A DNA stretch of 43,640 nucleotides. It comes from Oscillospiraceae bacterium (GTDB lineage Bacteria; Bacillota; Clostridia; Oscillospirales; Ruminococcaceae). The translations under genes and the position numbers were made by a program. The notes beneath the pieces were generated by a model. The model was given only the letters and a program-made list of their open reading frames with translations, searched no databases and was not told the origin of the DNA. This document shows, one piece after another, positions 7,442 to 16,036 of the stretch. The stretch is taken from contig JAFUOZ010000112.1 in the NCBI GenBank assembly GCA_017481565.1, positions 1 through 43,640 on the forward strand. The letters run 5' to 3'. Numbering within the stretch: the first letter of the stretch is position 1; every line of letters begins with the position of its first letter.

Positions 7442-10042
7442 TTACTTGACGTTAAGGTATCTGGTTCTATCCCAGTCCATATTACCGCCTGCGTTTGTCT
7501 TTGAGTCGCCTGTGCTGGGATCGATATATATAACACCGATCTCATTCTGTGAACCGATAGTCTCAAATACTACTGATCCTAAGAAGCTGATGTTTGAAGT
7601 TGATCTTTCATCAGATCCGTTATAGCTGTACTTAAGATTCTTACCCTGGTTGGTATTTGCGTAGAAATGAGCCTCGGGACCGTAAATATATCCCGAAATG
7701 ATCGACTGTCCGCAGTTTCTCATTTCGAATGTAGAATCAGCTCCTATATAGAAAGTGATATTGGGTGCGGAAGGATTATTGCTTGTGCCGGGCTTAAGCT
7801 CATTTCCTACATACATTACATCGTTGTTTGTTACCATGTCATCAAGCTGTGCTGTAAGAACTGTAAGCTCTGCAAAGCTTGTTTTTGTATTATCGTCTAC
7901 TGTAAATACGACTGACTTATCGCCTACTACAACAAACTTGGGTCTTGCACTGTCCATTTCGCCTCTCAGCTCAATATGAACATTACTTTCTGTTGCGTTG
8001 ATATAAACGGTATCACTGAAATTCGCAAAATTCGTTGCATTCAGAACCATTTCGTTCATATCTGTATTGGAGTTATACTGTCCCATTGTTACAGGATCAA
8101 GCACCTTACCTGTATAGGATTTATCATCTAATGTGATAGTTTCGTTTATAAAAGTATCTTTTTTAAGTGAAGGTGCTGTATCTGATACCTTAAGAGAAGC
8201 CTTTTCCGTTGATGTATTATCCTCGAACATCTCCTCAGCAGAAATAATATCTCCGGGTGACTTGCCCTTAGGAATATCTGTATCTCCGTTCTGATATACA
8301 TAGTTGCTTGTTACGGAAGCAGTTGTTGAACAGTGGATCTCGCCTCTCTTGGGAAGCTCAAGAACCATCTCACCGCTGTTCTGATCATACTTATCCTCAT
8401 CCCATGCAAGCTCAAGACCTGCTACCTCAGCTGATTCTGTTTCAACGCTGCTTGCATATGCAGCGGGATTTGCTACAAGCACACCGTCAGCAGCATTTGC
8501 TATTGCATTTGTGTAGATCTCACCTTCACAGAAGTTATATTCACCGTCTACATAAATAGTGCCTGTGCAGTAAATATTGCCGTGGACTATTGTACTTGAC
8601 TTTATGTACATATCACCGTCAACATACATATCACCGTAAACCTCACAGCCGTTCTGGTCAGCTATGAATGCCATACGTGCTTCTGCACCCTGAGATGAAA
8701 TATAAGCAGGAACTGCCCAGCTCTTTTCATCGCCCAGTGTACCTACAAAGTTGCCGTCTTTATCCCTTGCGGATATTACAATGTCGCATGCTTCGTCATT
8801 GCCTGTGCCGCATTCGCCCCACAGATACATACCCTGTGAATAAACATAGGGTCTCTTGGAAAGCTCCTTGGTGTCGGTTTCGTTAATATCACCGTCGCCT
8901 CTTATTTCAAGATCGTTCTGTGAATGGATAATACCGCCCTGACATACAAAGTGTGTATTCTTATCCTGATACCATTCAGCACCTGCATTTACATAGAAAT
9001 TAGATTCATAAAGATAATTTCCGCAGATAGTGGAATTATTGGTAGCATTTGTTGTGCCGCCGGGATTTGATGCGGACGCACCGCCTACTGTGAACATCTT
9101 ATTGTCAGCATTTGTTGCGTCGAATGATGTCATGGCGTTGCTGAAGCCTGAGGGAGAAATCTTTACCGCAGGTTCAAGAATAACGGATACTGTAATCTCG
9201 GAATTGTTTTCGGGAATATCAACACCGTCTACTGTTGTCTTTGCACCGTCACCAAGGTTTGCTGTTGAGGAAACCTTGATACGATAATAAGAGTTTGACC
9301 AGTCAATATCGCCTACAGCAAAATCGCCTGAGCCTCTGTTGACTGTATCATGTACGGAACCGTCCTTTAACTGATAAAGAACACGGAGAAGTTCAATTCT
9401 GAGCTTTACCTTTCCGTCATAGTCAAACTTACCCTTTTCGCTTGATGAAACATCGGGAACCGATGCATCAAACTCGATATAATAAGGTTCGCCGGAATGA
9501 CTTGCAAGCTTCCAGTGCTTATCATCTCTGATATCTTTTACGCTTGACATATTTGATTCATCAATAAAATCATACTTGGGCTTAAGATATCCGAAGATCT
9601 CCTGCTGATGAAGGAAGCCGTTGGAAATATATCCGCCTGCGAAATCCTTGTATTTCCATGTTTCATTCGATTTCTTGTTAAATGAGCCGCCTGTGTAGTC
9701 AGCATTAATGAATACATCCGCACCGGATGTAACGTTACCTAATTCATCGGTAACCTCAAGTTCGATACCCTGAGCTTCCATTGCGGAAATTACCTTTGAT
9801 ACATCTGAGCTGTTGCCGTAGGCTTCTTCATTTTCCAGATATTCAGCCATATACACTTCAAGAACAGATCTTGCGGTATAATATGCCTGGTTTTCTTCAT
9901 ACTTTGTATATGTTCGCCGGGTCGTCGATGAAACTACCGCAAGAGTTGCCAAGAGCATTAATATGAATACAAACAGAATTGTAATAACCATAATAAGCAC
10001 TGCACCCTTAAGTTTTAACGGACGCCGCTTGCTCACTGTCAT
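7442..10042 (-). CDS. Very large PilX/GspK-like pilus protein, 866 aa
   Basis: N-terminus MTVSKRRPLKLKG|AVLIMVITILFVFILMLLAT: a basic leader, Gly and a long hydrophobic helix without Glu at +5, as in PilX/GspK tip proteins. Position between pilO and the PilV-like gene agrees. The length is far beyond PilX (about 200 aa) and GspK (about 330 aa). From roughly residue 464 to 520, short alternating strands of the form V-x-GDMYVDGDMYI...HGNIYCTGTIYVDGE suggest a right-handed beta-solenoid like bactofilins; C-terminal parts (MYVGNE, FYIGAD, SGYIYGPEAHFYA) look similar. No adhesin domain is recognised. The ATG at 10042 is preferred to a GTG at 10051 because AAGGGTGG has proper spacing only to the ATG. 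It probably caps the pilus tip and may carry a surface-binding role (inference). Confidence 0.72.
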   Translation of the reverse strand: MTVSKRRPLKLKGAVLIMVITILFVFILMLLATLAVVSSTTRRTYTKYEENQAYYTARSVLEVYMAEYLENEEAYGNSSDVSKVISAMEAQGIELEVTDELGNVTSGADVFINADYTGGSFNKKSNETWKYKDFAGGYISNGFLHQQEIFGYLKPKYDFIDESNMSSVKDIRDDKHWKLASHSGEPYYIEFDASVPDVSSSEKGKFDYDGKVKLRIELLRVLYQLKDGSVHDTVNRGSGDFAVGDIDWSNSYYRIKVSSTANLGDGAKTTVDGVDIPENNSEITVSVILEPAVKISPSGFSNAMTSFDATNADNKMFTVGGASASNPGGTTNATNNSTICGNYLYESNFYVNAGAEWYQDKNTHFVCQGGIIHSQNDLEIRGDGDINETDTKELSKRPYVYSQGMYLWGECGTGNDEACDIVISARDKDGNFVGTLGDEKSWAVPAYISSQGAEARMAFIADQNGCEVYGDMYVDGDMYIKSSTIVHGNIYCTGTIYVDGEYNFCEGEIYTNAIANAADGVLVANPAAYASSVETESAEVAGLELAWDEDKYDQNSGEMVLELPKRGEIHCSTTASVTSNYVYQNGDTDIPKGKSPGDIISAEEMFEDNTSTEKASLKVSDTAPSLKKDTFINETITLDDKSYTGKVLDPVTMGQYNSNTDMNEMVLNATNFANFSDTVYINATESNVHIELRGEMDSARPKFVVVGDKSVVFTVDDNTKTSFAELTVLTAQLDDMVTNNDVMYVGNELKPGTSNNPSAPNITFYIGADSTFEMRNCGQSIISGYIYGPEAHFYANTNQGKNLKYSYNGSDERSTSNISFLGSVVFETIGSQNEIGVIYIDPSTGDSKTNAGGNMDWDRTRYLNVK

Positions 10043-10099
10043 GCATACCACCCTTTCTTAAAAATTTCTCTTAAAAATCTTTCCATAGTTTACAGGTCA

Positions 10100-10117
10100 C
10101 GGCGGCTAGTGCCGCCG
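10100..10117 (-). other. Intercistronic hairpin between pilO and the PilX-like gene
   Basis: A perfect 7-bp GC stem CGGCGGC / GCCGCCG with a 4-nt loop in the 91-bp gap, without a T-run. It is more likely an mRNA-stabilising or processing stem than a terminator. Confidence 0.55.
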
Positions 10118-10133
10118 ATTCCCGTTTAAGCTG

Positions 10134-10877
10134 TTACTTTACAGCTGCTGTATCCATGTGGTGGATAGAGTAAACATCAACTGTCATGATCATTTCAGAC
10201 ATAGGCTCGCTAGCTTCTTCTCCGCCGCCGTCATCGCCTTCGCCTGCCTCAAATGCCTTTATATAGAGTGTCTTGTCATCCTTGGAAATTGCATCAAATG
10301 TCTTAAGCACTATATCCCAATCGGGAAGAAGTGTTTCGGAATCTGCAGGTACGCCGTATGTGATTATAACCTCATCAACTGCGATCTTTACATCATCTGC
10401 TGCACTAGGCACTGTTGCATAGTACTCATCATATACTTCCTGATCAAGTGAATCACCTGAAAGATCGGCATTCATCTTAAGATCATACGCAAGAGCATTT
10501 CTTGTGTAGAAGTACTGGCTGAGCATACCCTCTGTTTCACCTGCGATCTCCATGCTCTTGAATGTGATACCTGTATCCTTGAGAAGATCATAGAGATACT
10601 GGTCAGCCTGGAATGCATAATGCTCATCAAGGAAAGGCTCCTGCATGCTGTCAACTTCCTTGATGTCGTTCTTGAGCTGTGCTTCAAGGTCAGAAAGAGT
10701 ATTGATCTTTGATTCAACCTCTGACTTTTCCTGTTCCTTTAATGTAAGGTTATTCTTAACATCCTGTGACTCTGTAATTCTTGCCTTGATAAATACAAAG
10801 AAGCCTACAACAAGTACAAGTATAACGATAACTACTATAAAAATAATCTTATCTCTGTACGAAAGCTTCATATTCAT
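10134..10877 (-). CDS. pilO: PilO-like pilus alignment protein, 247 aa
   Basis: Bitopic inner membrane protein of the PilM-PilN-PilO alignment complex. A short basic cytoplasmic start (MNMKLSYRDK) is followed by one membrane helix, residues 12-31 (IIFIVVIVILVLVVGFFVFI). A coiled coil comes next (about 35-75, NLTLKEQEKSEVESKINTLS), then an alpha/beta domain, which is the PilO layout. An acidic Gly-rich stretch (EGDDGGGEEASE) comes near the C-terminus. Its ATG overlaps the stop of the pilM-pilN fusion by one base (TGATG), so translation is coupled; the ATG two codons further in is an alternative with better GAAGG spacing. PilO is assigned from architecture and gene order, because sequence conservation in this family is low. 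Confidence 0.8.
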   Translation of the reverse strand: MNMKLSYRDKIIFIVVIVILVLVVGFFVFIKARITESQDVKNNLTLKEQEKSEVESKINTLSDLEAQLKNDIKEVDSMQEPFLDEHYAFQADQYLYDLLKDTGITFKSMEIAGETEGMLSQYFYTRNALAYDLKMNADLSGDSLDQEVYDEYYATVPSAADDVKIAVDEVIITYGVPADSETLLPDWDIVLKTFDAISKDDKTLYIKAFEAGEGDDGGGEEASEPMSEMIMTVDVYSIHHMDTAAVK

Positions 10878-12460
10878 CAGCCTTCACCGCCTTCCGCTGT
10901 TTCTTCCGATGCTTCATCGGGCTCAAGTGATGCAACAACTGCTTCACTTCTTACATTTGCAAGCACTTCAAACTTGTAGAGGAAAAAGTCTGTGAGAGGC
11001 GAACCCTCTTCAAGCTCAGCATCGGGATTGATTATTCTCTCATCATTGTTAAGCTCATAGCCTACATATGTAATGTTATCAAACATATCGAGAGCTGTGA
11101 GATTTTCAACGGAAAGTGCAGGAATTGTCGGATCGTCGGTATAACCTGTCAGTATGTACATACCGTCTTCATATGCAAATCCTACAACTTCACAGCCTGC
11201 ATTGAAATATGCATCGGCAGCCTTATTATACTGCTCGGAGGTAAGCTGGTTCTTTGACGAATAGTTATCGTTCGCTGCTGTGATAATGGTCTTGAACTGA
11301 CCTACTCTGTCGATCTTTGCCTGAGTCTGATCAACCTTTGTCAGCTGTTCCTGTGTTTCGCTGCTGTTGATCCACTCGTTGATCTCATCGATCTTCTTCT
11401 GGTTATTGTTGATACCGATATTGATACCGAGGCATACAGCGGCAACTGCTGCTGCGGAAACGCCTGCTGCAATAAGAACGCCTACTGCAAAGGAAGCACC
11501 TGCTTCTGTCTTACCTGCTGTAGCGTCTGTTTCCAGAAGGTTGATACGCTCGGATTCCTTGTTGCTCTTGAACATGGCACCGATAGCGTTTGCGTAAGTC
11601 TGAAACTCGAAGTTCTCATATCCGCCGATGTTATTGGGAACGCCGAGAAGGCTTGTGGAGATATCCATTGATTCCAGAGCGTTTGTCAGTCTGATGTACT
11701 CTGTGGTATCACCGTAGAAGATAACGTTCTGAATGGGATTCTCGGGATCTCTTGTCTTCTGGAACTGGAACATTCTGAAGATGTTCTCGTTTACTGCTTC
11801 ATAGATATAGTCCTCGGAGTTATCATAGTCGATAGCGTCGATAGAAGCAAAACGTGAGAATGTAAGCTGGTTGTTCTCATAAAGGTTCAGACTGATGAAG
11901 TTGGGGTCAATCTGAACTGCCAGCATAGGCATCTTTGAGCTGTTCTTCTTATCGGAAAGGATAAGTCTTGAAATGGAGTTACATGATACCATAACAGACT
12001 TAAGTGCGATGTTCAGCATCTGGAAGGTCTTTCTGAAGCAGTCAACCACTTCAAAGGGACACGCTGTAGCAAGGATCTTAAGAGCCTGTACGCCGTCCTC
12101 CTCCACCTGACCTGCGATAGAGTAGGATATTGAATAATCCTCTGCGATACCCATTGTGTGCTGCATCTGGTTTGTAACCATTGTCAGAAGCTGAGTACCC
12201 TTTGCCTTGGGGATATGAAGCTCCTTGAAGATAACAAGGTTTGAGGAAATGCTGACTACAGCTTCCTTTTCTGCGCTCTTCTTCTTCTTGAGCTCATCAC
12301 TGATTAATGTTGCTATTTTGGGAATATCTTTTATATGACCGTTGACAATCAGACCCTCTTCGAGATCGATGGTAGCAGCTGAAGCAACCTTGATTCTGTT
12401 GTTAGCCTCTGTACCGCGGATAATTCGAATGTGTCTGTCTGTAATATCAAATGAAAGCAT
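10877..12460 (-). CDS. pilM: PilM-PilN fusion protein, 527 aa
   Basis: The N-terminal ~310 residues are PilM, an actin-like cytoplasmic ATPase fold: LSFDITDRHIRIIRG start, VVSISSNLVIFKELHIPK, and MLAVQIDPNFISLNLY as the second phosphate-loop region. A linker ends at a membrane helix (about 330-352, AVGVLIAAGVSAAAVAAVCLG). A coiled coil (NNQKKIDEINEWINSSE) and a small periplasmic-type domain follow, the PilN layout. PilM normally binds the short cytoplasmic tail of PilN; here both are one chain, so the interface is covalent. The ATG at 12460, with GAGGTG upstream, is preferred to a GTG at 12469. It follows pilC by 180 bp and is coupled to pilO downstream. The C-terminus is acidic (SLEPDEASEETAEGGEG). 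Confidence 0.82.
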   Translation of the reverse strand: MLSFDITDRHIRIIRGTEANNRIKVASAATIDLEEGLIVNGHIKDIPKIATLISDELKKKKSAEKEAVVSISSNLVIFKELHIPKAKGTQLLTMVTNQMQHTMGIAEDYSISYSIAGQVEEDGVQALKILATACPFEVVDCFRKTFQMLNIALKSVMVSCNSISRLILSDKKNSSKMPMLAVQIDPNFISLNLYENNQLTFSRFASIDAIDYDNSEDYIYEAVNENIFRMFQFQKTRDPENPIQNVIFYGDTTEYIRLTNALESMDISTSLLGVPNNIGGYENFEFQTYANAIGAMFKSNKESERINLLETDATAGKTEAGASFAVGVLIAAGVSAAAVAAVCLGINIGINNNQKKIDEINEWINSSETQEQLTKVDQTQAKIDRVGQFKTIITAANDNYSSKNQLTSEQYNKAADAYFNAGCEVVGFAYEDGMYILTGYTDDPTIPALSVENLTALDMFDNITYVGYELNNDERIINPDAELEEGSPLTDFFLYKFEVLANVRSEAVVASLEPDEASEETAEGGEG

Positions 12461-12563
12461 TCTCGTCACCTCACTAAATTTTTTTATTATTTATTCCGGC
12501 CGCCCTCTGCGAACGTCCGGTAAAGCCGTTCTTCTTCCATTCGTCGTAACAGCTGTATTTTAT

Positions 12564-12595
12564 CATACTGCTGCAGATACCGCTGCGGCAGTATG
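12564..12595 (-). other. Strong hairpin in the pilC-pilMN gap
   Basis: CATACTGC / GCAGTATG arms with a second GCAG/CTGC pairing inside, in the 180-bp gap. The following bases are ATAAAATA, not a clean T-run. It is a candidate processing site or attenuator that lowers expression of genes after pilC. Confidence 0.5.
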
Positions 12596-12640
12596 ACCGC
12601 TGACTATGTAGTATCGTCTCTGATTGCGTCTTTTTCCGTA

Positions 12641-13837
12641 TCAGCCTGTAAGGCTTCCCATGGAGTTGTAGATAGCGGGGAGGATACCTGCGATAACCGC
12701 ACCGATAGCAACACCCATGATGATGATCATAAGAGGCTCGATAAGACCTACAAGTCTTGTGATAGCCTCGTCAGATTCTTCCTGATAGAACTGAGCGGAC
12801 TTGGAAAGGATAGAGTCAAGAGCACCTGACTCCTCACCAACGTAGATAATAGATGTGAACATTGACTCGAAGATTCCTGTTCTCTGAATGGAAACGGAGA
12901 GCTGTTCACCCTGCTTAACCTCGTCAACTACTGTTTCAAAGCACTTTGAAACGTACATATTGCCGACGATGTTCGCACTCTTTTCAAGACATTCAACCAT
13001 AGGGATACCGGAAGAATAAAGTGAAGCAAGAGTACTTCCGAAACGTGCTGTATAAACCTTTACGATCAGGGGTCCTACGGGAGGAGTTTTGAGTATGAAC
13101 TGATCGAATTTAAGTCTGATATCAGGTATCTTAAGAAGATATCTGATAATAAATACGATAAGGAACGCACCGCCTAAAAACAGATACCAGTATGCCTTCA
13201 GCGTATCCGAGAAAGCAAACAGCGCACCTGTAAGACCCTTCATATCCTCTTCTGTAAGAAGATCCTTGAAGGTAGGCATGATGAATGTGAACATTACGAT
13301 AACGATCGCGATACAGAGTACGCAGAGGATTATAGGATAAACCATGGCACTCTTGATCTTGCCGTTAAGCTTTGCTTCGTTTGCATAGTGATCCTCAAGC
13401 TTCTTCATGATCATATCAAGATTACCGGAGGCTTCACCTGCCTGGATCATTGATATAAAGAAGTTGGGGAAAGCACCGTCCTGCATTTTAAGAGCATCAG
13501 AGAATGAAGTACCCTTCTGTACATTCTCATAGATCTCTCTGTAAACTCTCTTTGGACCTTCCTTTACCTGCTCCCTGCACATGATGTCAAGGGATTTAAC
13601 CAGTGTAAGACCGGATGTCATCATAGCCGACATCTGACGGCTGTCATACGCAAGTGCCTTTGTATTGAACTTATGCGTGTTCTTCCTTGCGTCACCCCTT
13701 GCCTCCTTGTAAGAAGAGCAGAAAAGACCTTTCTCGTGAATTCTTTCGAGGAAATCATTCACGTCCTCAGCCTGCATCCTCTGATTCTTGACGGTATTAC
13801 CCTGAACATCGGTTGCAGTATAGATAAAAGTCTTCAT
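12641..13837 (-). CDS. pilC: PilC, inner membrane platform protein, 398 aa
   Basis: Polytopic platform protein on which the PilB and PilT motors act. A small N-terminal domain (MKTFIYTATDVQGNTVKNQRM) precedes two T2SSF repeats. Repeat one has ISMIQAGEASGNLDMIMKKL and two membrane helices near residues 165-190 and 215-235. Repeat two has TSIIYVGEESGALDSILSK and a C-terminal helix (IIIMGVAIGAVIAGILPAIY). The conserved G-E-x-S-G-x-L-D of the family is intact in both repeats. Length is normal for PilC. It is first in the six-gene operon, with GGAGGTG ten bases before the ATG and a good promoter about 90 bp upstream. Confidence 0.94.
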   Translation of the reverse strand: MKTFIYTATDVQGNTVKNQRMQAEDVNDFLERIHEKGLFCSSYKEARGDARKNTHKFNTKALAYDSRQMSAMMTSGLTLVKSLDIMCREQVKEGPKRVYREIYENVQKGTSFSDALKMQDGAFPNFFISMIQAGEASGNLDMIMKKLEDHYANEAKLNGKIKSAMVYPIILCVLCIAIVIVMFTFIMPTFKDLLTEEDMKGLTGALFAFSDTLKAYWYLFLGGAFLIVFIIRYLLKIPDIRLKFDQFILKTPPVGPLIVKVYTARFGSTLASLYSSGIPMVECLEKSANIVGNMYVSKCFETVVDEVKQGEQLSVSIQRTGIFESMFTSIIYVGEESGALDSILSKSAQFYQEESDEAITRLVGLIEPLMIIIMGVAIGAVIAGILPAIYNSMGSLTG

Positions 13838-13923
13838 TAAAAATTGACACCTCCGATAATGGATTTTTTCTGACCGAACGTGTATTGCAGCAGAGATACA
13901 ACACTACGCCCAAGATAATATAT

Positions 13924-13952
13924 ATTATATCATTTAGACCAAAAATTAGCAA
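13924..13952 (-). promoter_or_regulatory. Promoter of the pilC operon
   Basis: Minus strand: TTGCTA (13947-13952), a 17-bp spacer and TATAAT (13924-13929). The leader to the pilC ATG would be about 80 nt. The rest of the 13838-14151 spacer is A/T-rich and holds no gene. Confidence 0.8.
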
Positions 13953-14023
13953 TATGTGAATTTAACTAAATCGTAGCATATATTTATAGCCTTTTCACCA
14001 AAAACGCCCAAAACCAACATTTT

Positions 14024-14107
14024 TAATTGTACAATTAGTAATATCGAGCTGTTATTTTTCACAAAGCAGTTACAATTTAGGCAAATCAACAGATAAAATT
14101 GTACATT
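14024..14107. promoter_or_regulatory. TTGTACA palindromes upstream of the pilC promoter
   Basis: A perfect 14-nt palindrome TAATTGTACAATTA (14024-14037) and a half-matching copy AAATTGTACATTT (from 14096) lie 70-160 bp upstream of the pilC -35 box. A related 14-nt palindrome with the same TTGTACAA core occurs at 33228-33241. They are a candidate operator family. Confidence 0.4.
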
Positions 14108-14151
14108 TCAGTCCACACATATTTAAAATATGAAATGATATAATCACTTAT

Positions 14152-14988
14152 TTATTGACCGAGTCCGAGAAGTCTCACAGCATTTTCATAAAATATCATA
14201 TTTTTTTCATTCTCCGTAAGACTGCTCTCTCCGATCATTTTCTTTTCCTGTGAGGATAAATGCCACGGCATATCCGAACCGAAAAGTATTCTGTCCGCTC
14301 CGTGCGCCCTTACTATATTACAGAACGCTTCATCACTGATATAGCCGTCTGCAAATGCCGTATCAAGATAAATATTCCTTCGTCCGCACAGATATTTCAT
14401 TGTGTCCTCGTATGCGCCCATACCGCCCAGATGCGCTCCTGTTATAATAAGAGTGGGGAACCTGTCCGCTATGGCAGCGATCTGACGGGGAGTGCTTTTC
14501 CCCTCGGTCTTATCGGCTGCCGCCGGATCCGCTCCCATGTGAAACAGGGCAATAAGTCCCAGTTCGGCGCATTTTCCGCATATTTTCATATACCGTTCAT
14601 CATCGGCAGCAACGCCCGACGCTTCCGGGTGGAGCTTTACGCCCTTCATGCCCCATGCCGCGATCCCCTCTAAAATCCTGTCCGTATCCTCATCATCGGG
14701 ATGCACCGCTCCGAAGCAGATAAGTCTGCCGTCACTGTTTTCCTCCGAGTTCATGGTATCGTATGCCCAGCTGTTTATGCTTTCTGCCTGTCCCGCTCTT
14801 GTTGCGGCAGGCAGCAGCACAGCCTTATCGATACCGCAGCGGATAAGGGTCTGTCTCAGCTCGCTTACCGTTCCTCTGTATGCGGCGGCGGAGATGATGC
14901 CTGCCTTTATATAGCAGTCCTCCAGACCCGAAACAGCCTTTTCCGCGATCTTATCGGGGTATGCATGAACATGAAAATCAATATACAT
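14152..14988 (-). CDS. Amidohydrolase-family metal-dependent hydrolase, 278 aa
   Basis: TIM-barrel hydrolase of the amidohydrolase-2 / COG2159 type. Expected metal ligands are visible: HVH near the start (DFHVHAY), a Lys/His pair in GVKLHPEA, His in ALFHMGAD, His in GAHLGG and the barrel-end Asp in LFGSDMPW. Substrate cannot be inferred; related enzymes include decarboxylases and ring-opening hydrolases. The ATG at 14988, with AAGGA eight bases upstream, is preferred to the adjacent TTG at 14991. It starts only three bases after the HEPN gene stop, so it shares that transcript; the functional link to an MNT/HEPN-type pair is unexplained. Confidence 0.8.
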   Translation of the reverse strand: MYIDFHVHAYPDKIAEKAVSGLEDCYIKAGIISAAAYRGTVSELRQTLIRCGIDKAVLLPAATRAGQAESINSWAYDTMNSEENSDGRLICFGAVHPDDEDTDRILEGIAAWGMKGVKLHPEASGVAADDERYMKICGKCAELGLIALFHMGADPAAADKTEGKSTPRQIAAIADRFPTLIITGAHLGGMGAYEDTMKYLCGRRNIYLDTAFADGYISDEAFCNIVRAHGADRILFGSDMPWHLSSQEKKMIGESSLTENEKNMIFYENAVRLLGLGQ

Positions 14989-14991
14989 CAA

Positions 14992-15432
14992 TTATTTCCT
15001 TTTCTTTTTATGATAGCTGTTATAATCAAACTTGATCTGATCACAGATAAAGTTCATCATTTCAGATGTTGCGTCAAGGATATCGTCGATAGTCTCCCTG
15101 TCAACATCAAGCAGAATATCGGCAGGGTAACGGGTCTCGATATAGTATCTGTTCAGCACGGTGCTTTTTTCAAGCCATTTCATGAAGTTATCGTCCATCA
15201 TTGCCGCCTGCTTGCAGAGCCATGTAAGGTTATGTCCGTCGAAAAGCCGTCTGTTCTTATAAAGCAAATATGCTTTCAATGCCTTTTCGATACACTGCTG
15301 ACAATGGAATGCGGCGGTGCTGTAAAGGCGCTTATCCTCTATCAGCACCAGTGCTGCAAGATGATCCTGATACGCATAGAAAAGCCAGTCATAATAGCGC
15401 TTGCTGTCGGTTTTTCTGCTACCTCGTGCCAT
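14992..15432 (-). CDS. HEPN domain protein, 146 aa
   Basis: All-helical HEPN domain (PF05168 type): YDWLFYAYQDHLAALVL, then YSTAAFHCQQCIEKALKAYLLY, the GHNLTWL signature, and a C-terminal YIETRYPAD that matches the usual Y..RYP motif. HEPN proteins paired with MNT nucleotidyltransferases act as RNase-like toxins or as nucleotide-binding partners. A string R-x4-H occurs (RLFDGH), but its His is the GH of the general fold, so it is not proof of RNase activity. The gene overlaps the upstream MNT-like gene by 14 bp, so the two are translationally coupled. The lysine-rich C-terminus (HKKKRK) could contact nucleic acid. Toxin function is inference only. Confidence 0.82.
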   Translation of the reverse strand: MARGSRKTDSKRYYDWLFYAYQDHLAALVLIEDKRLYSTAAFHCQQCIEKALKAYLLYKNRRLFDGHNLTWLCKQAAMMDDNFMKWLEKSTVLNRYYIETRYPADILLDVDRETIDDILDATSEMMNFICDQIKFDYNSYHKKKRK

Positions 15433-15736
15433 AGAGCAGCACCCCCTGATTATCTATTCTGTAAGCAAAGGAGCAGTCATCGTCGATACAGTCATTCCAG
15501 TCGGTGACGTTATATACGATAAAGTCACAGGGCACATCACAGTCGATATTCATCAGGAGCTTTGTTTCCATTGCGGCTGCGTCCGTTTCATCGCTTACAA
15601 CGGCACACAGCTTGAAGGATACAAGCTCGCCCTTTGAATTGCTCTTCTGTGATACAAGAAATATCTGAAAGGGACTGCAAAGCTGCGCAGCTTCCTCCGC
15701 TACTCTTGTTATCTTTGAATTTAAATTATCCATCAT
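15419..15736 (-). CDS. Degenerate MNT-like nucleotidyltransferase partner of HEPN, 105 aa
   Basis: Size, coupling to a HEPN gene and the C-terminal signature (YRIDNQGVLLYG, like the EGVVLY ending of MNT proteins) mark it as an MNT-type protein. The catalytic GS-x10-DxD signature is not there: the segment FLVSQKSNSKGELVSFKLCAVVSD has Val-Ser in place of Gly-Ser and lacks both aspartates of DxD. It is therefore probably non-catalytic and may only bind the HEPN partner. The start at 15736 follows GGAGG by about seven bases; a GTG at 15757 is less likely. A consensus promoter lies about 170 bp upstream. The family call is moderate because the sequence is strongly diverged. Confidence 0.55.
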   Translation of the reverse strand: MMDNLNSKITRVAEEAAQLCSPFQIFLVSQKSNSKGELVSFKLCAVVSDETDAAAMETKLLMNIDCDVPCDFIVYNVTDWNDCIDDDCSFAYRIDNQGVLLYGTR

Positions 15737-15903
15737 ACAAATCCTCCCTCCGCACACAAGCAGTTTTTATATTTTATGTTTGTTATTATATGCTTAGTTT
15801 CGCTGAAATGTACCTGCAATCGTTTTCAGCTTTGATATGGTGTACGGGGCATATATTACAGTATTTTTTACGTCAATATATACCTTCCCCTTACCCCATT
15901 CTT

Positions 15904-15932
15904 ATTATAACACATTATTCAAAATATGTCAA
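15904..15932 (-). promoter_or_regulatory. Consensus promoter for the MNT-like/HEPN/amidohydrolase operon
   Basis: Minus strand: TTGACA (15927-15932), a 17-bp spacer and TATAAT (15904-15909), both perfect. The leader to 15736 would be about 160 nt, longer than usual, with no recognised riboswitch. Confidence 0.8.
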
Positions 15933-15998
15933 TATTTTTCAAGGAGATTTATCGAAAAATATATTGGTAATTACAGGGAAAAGCAAGCCTGAATCAAT

Positions 15999-16030
15999 AA
16001 AAAAAGAGACAGGAAAATTTCTCCCGTCTC
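15999..16030 (-). terminator. Intrinsic terminator after the small membrane protein gene
   Basis: Minus strand: stem GAGACGGGA / TCCTGTCTC (one wobble), followed by seven T residues. Confidence 0.88.
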
Positions 16031-16036
16031 ATTTTA

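Noticed and set aside
14992..15432. RLFDGH as the RX4-6H RNase motif of HEPN toxins
   Set aside because: Its His belongs to the GH(D/N)L fold signature found in HEPN proteins generally, so nuclease activity is not supported by this alone.
15758..15903. Long leader of the MNT-like/HEPN operon as a riboswitch
   Set aside because: No conserved core or strong nested helices of a known class could be recognised.
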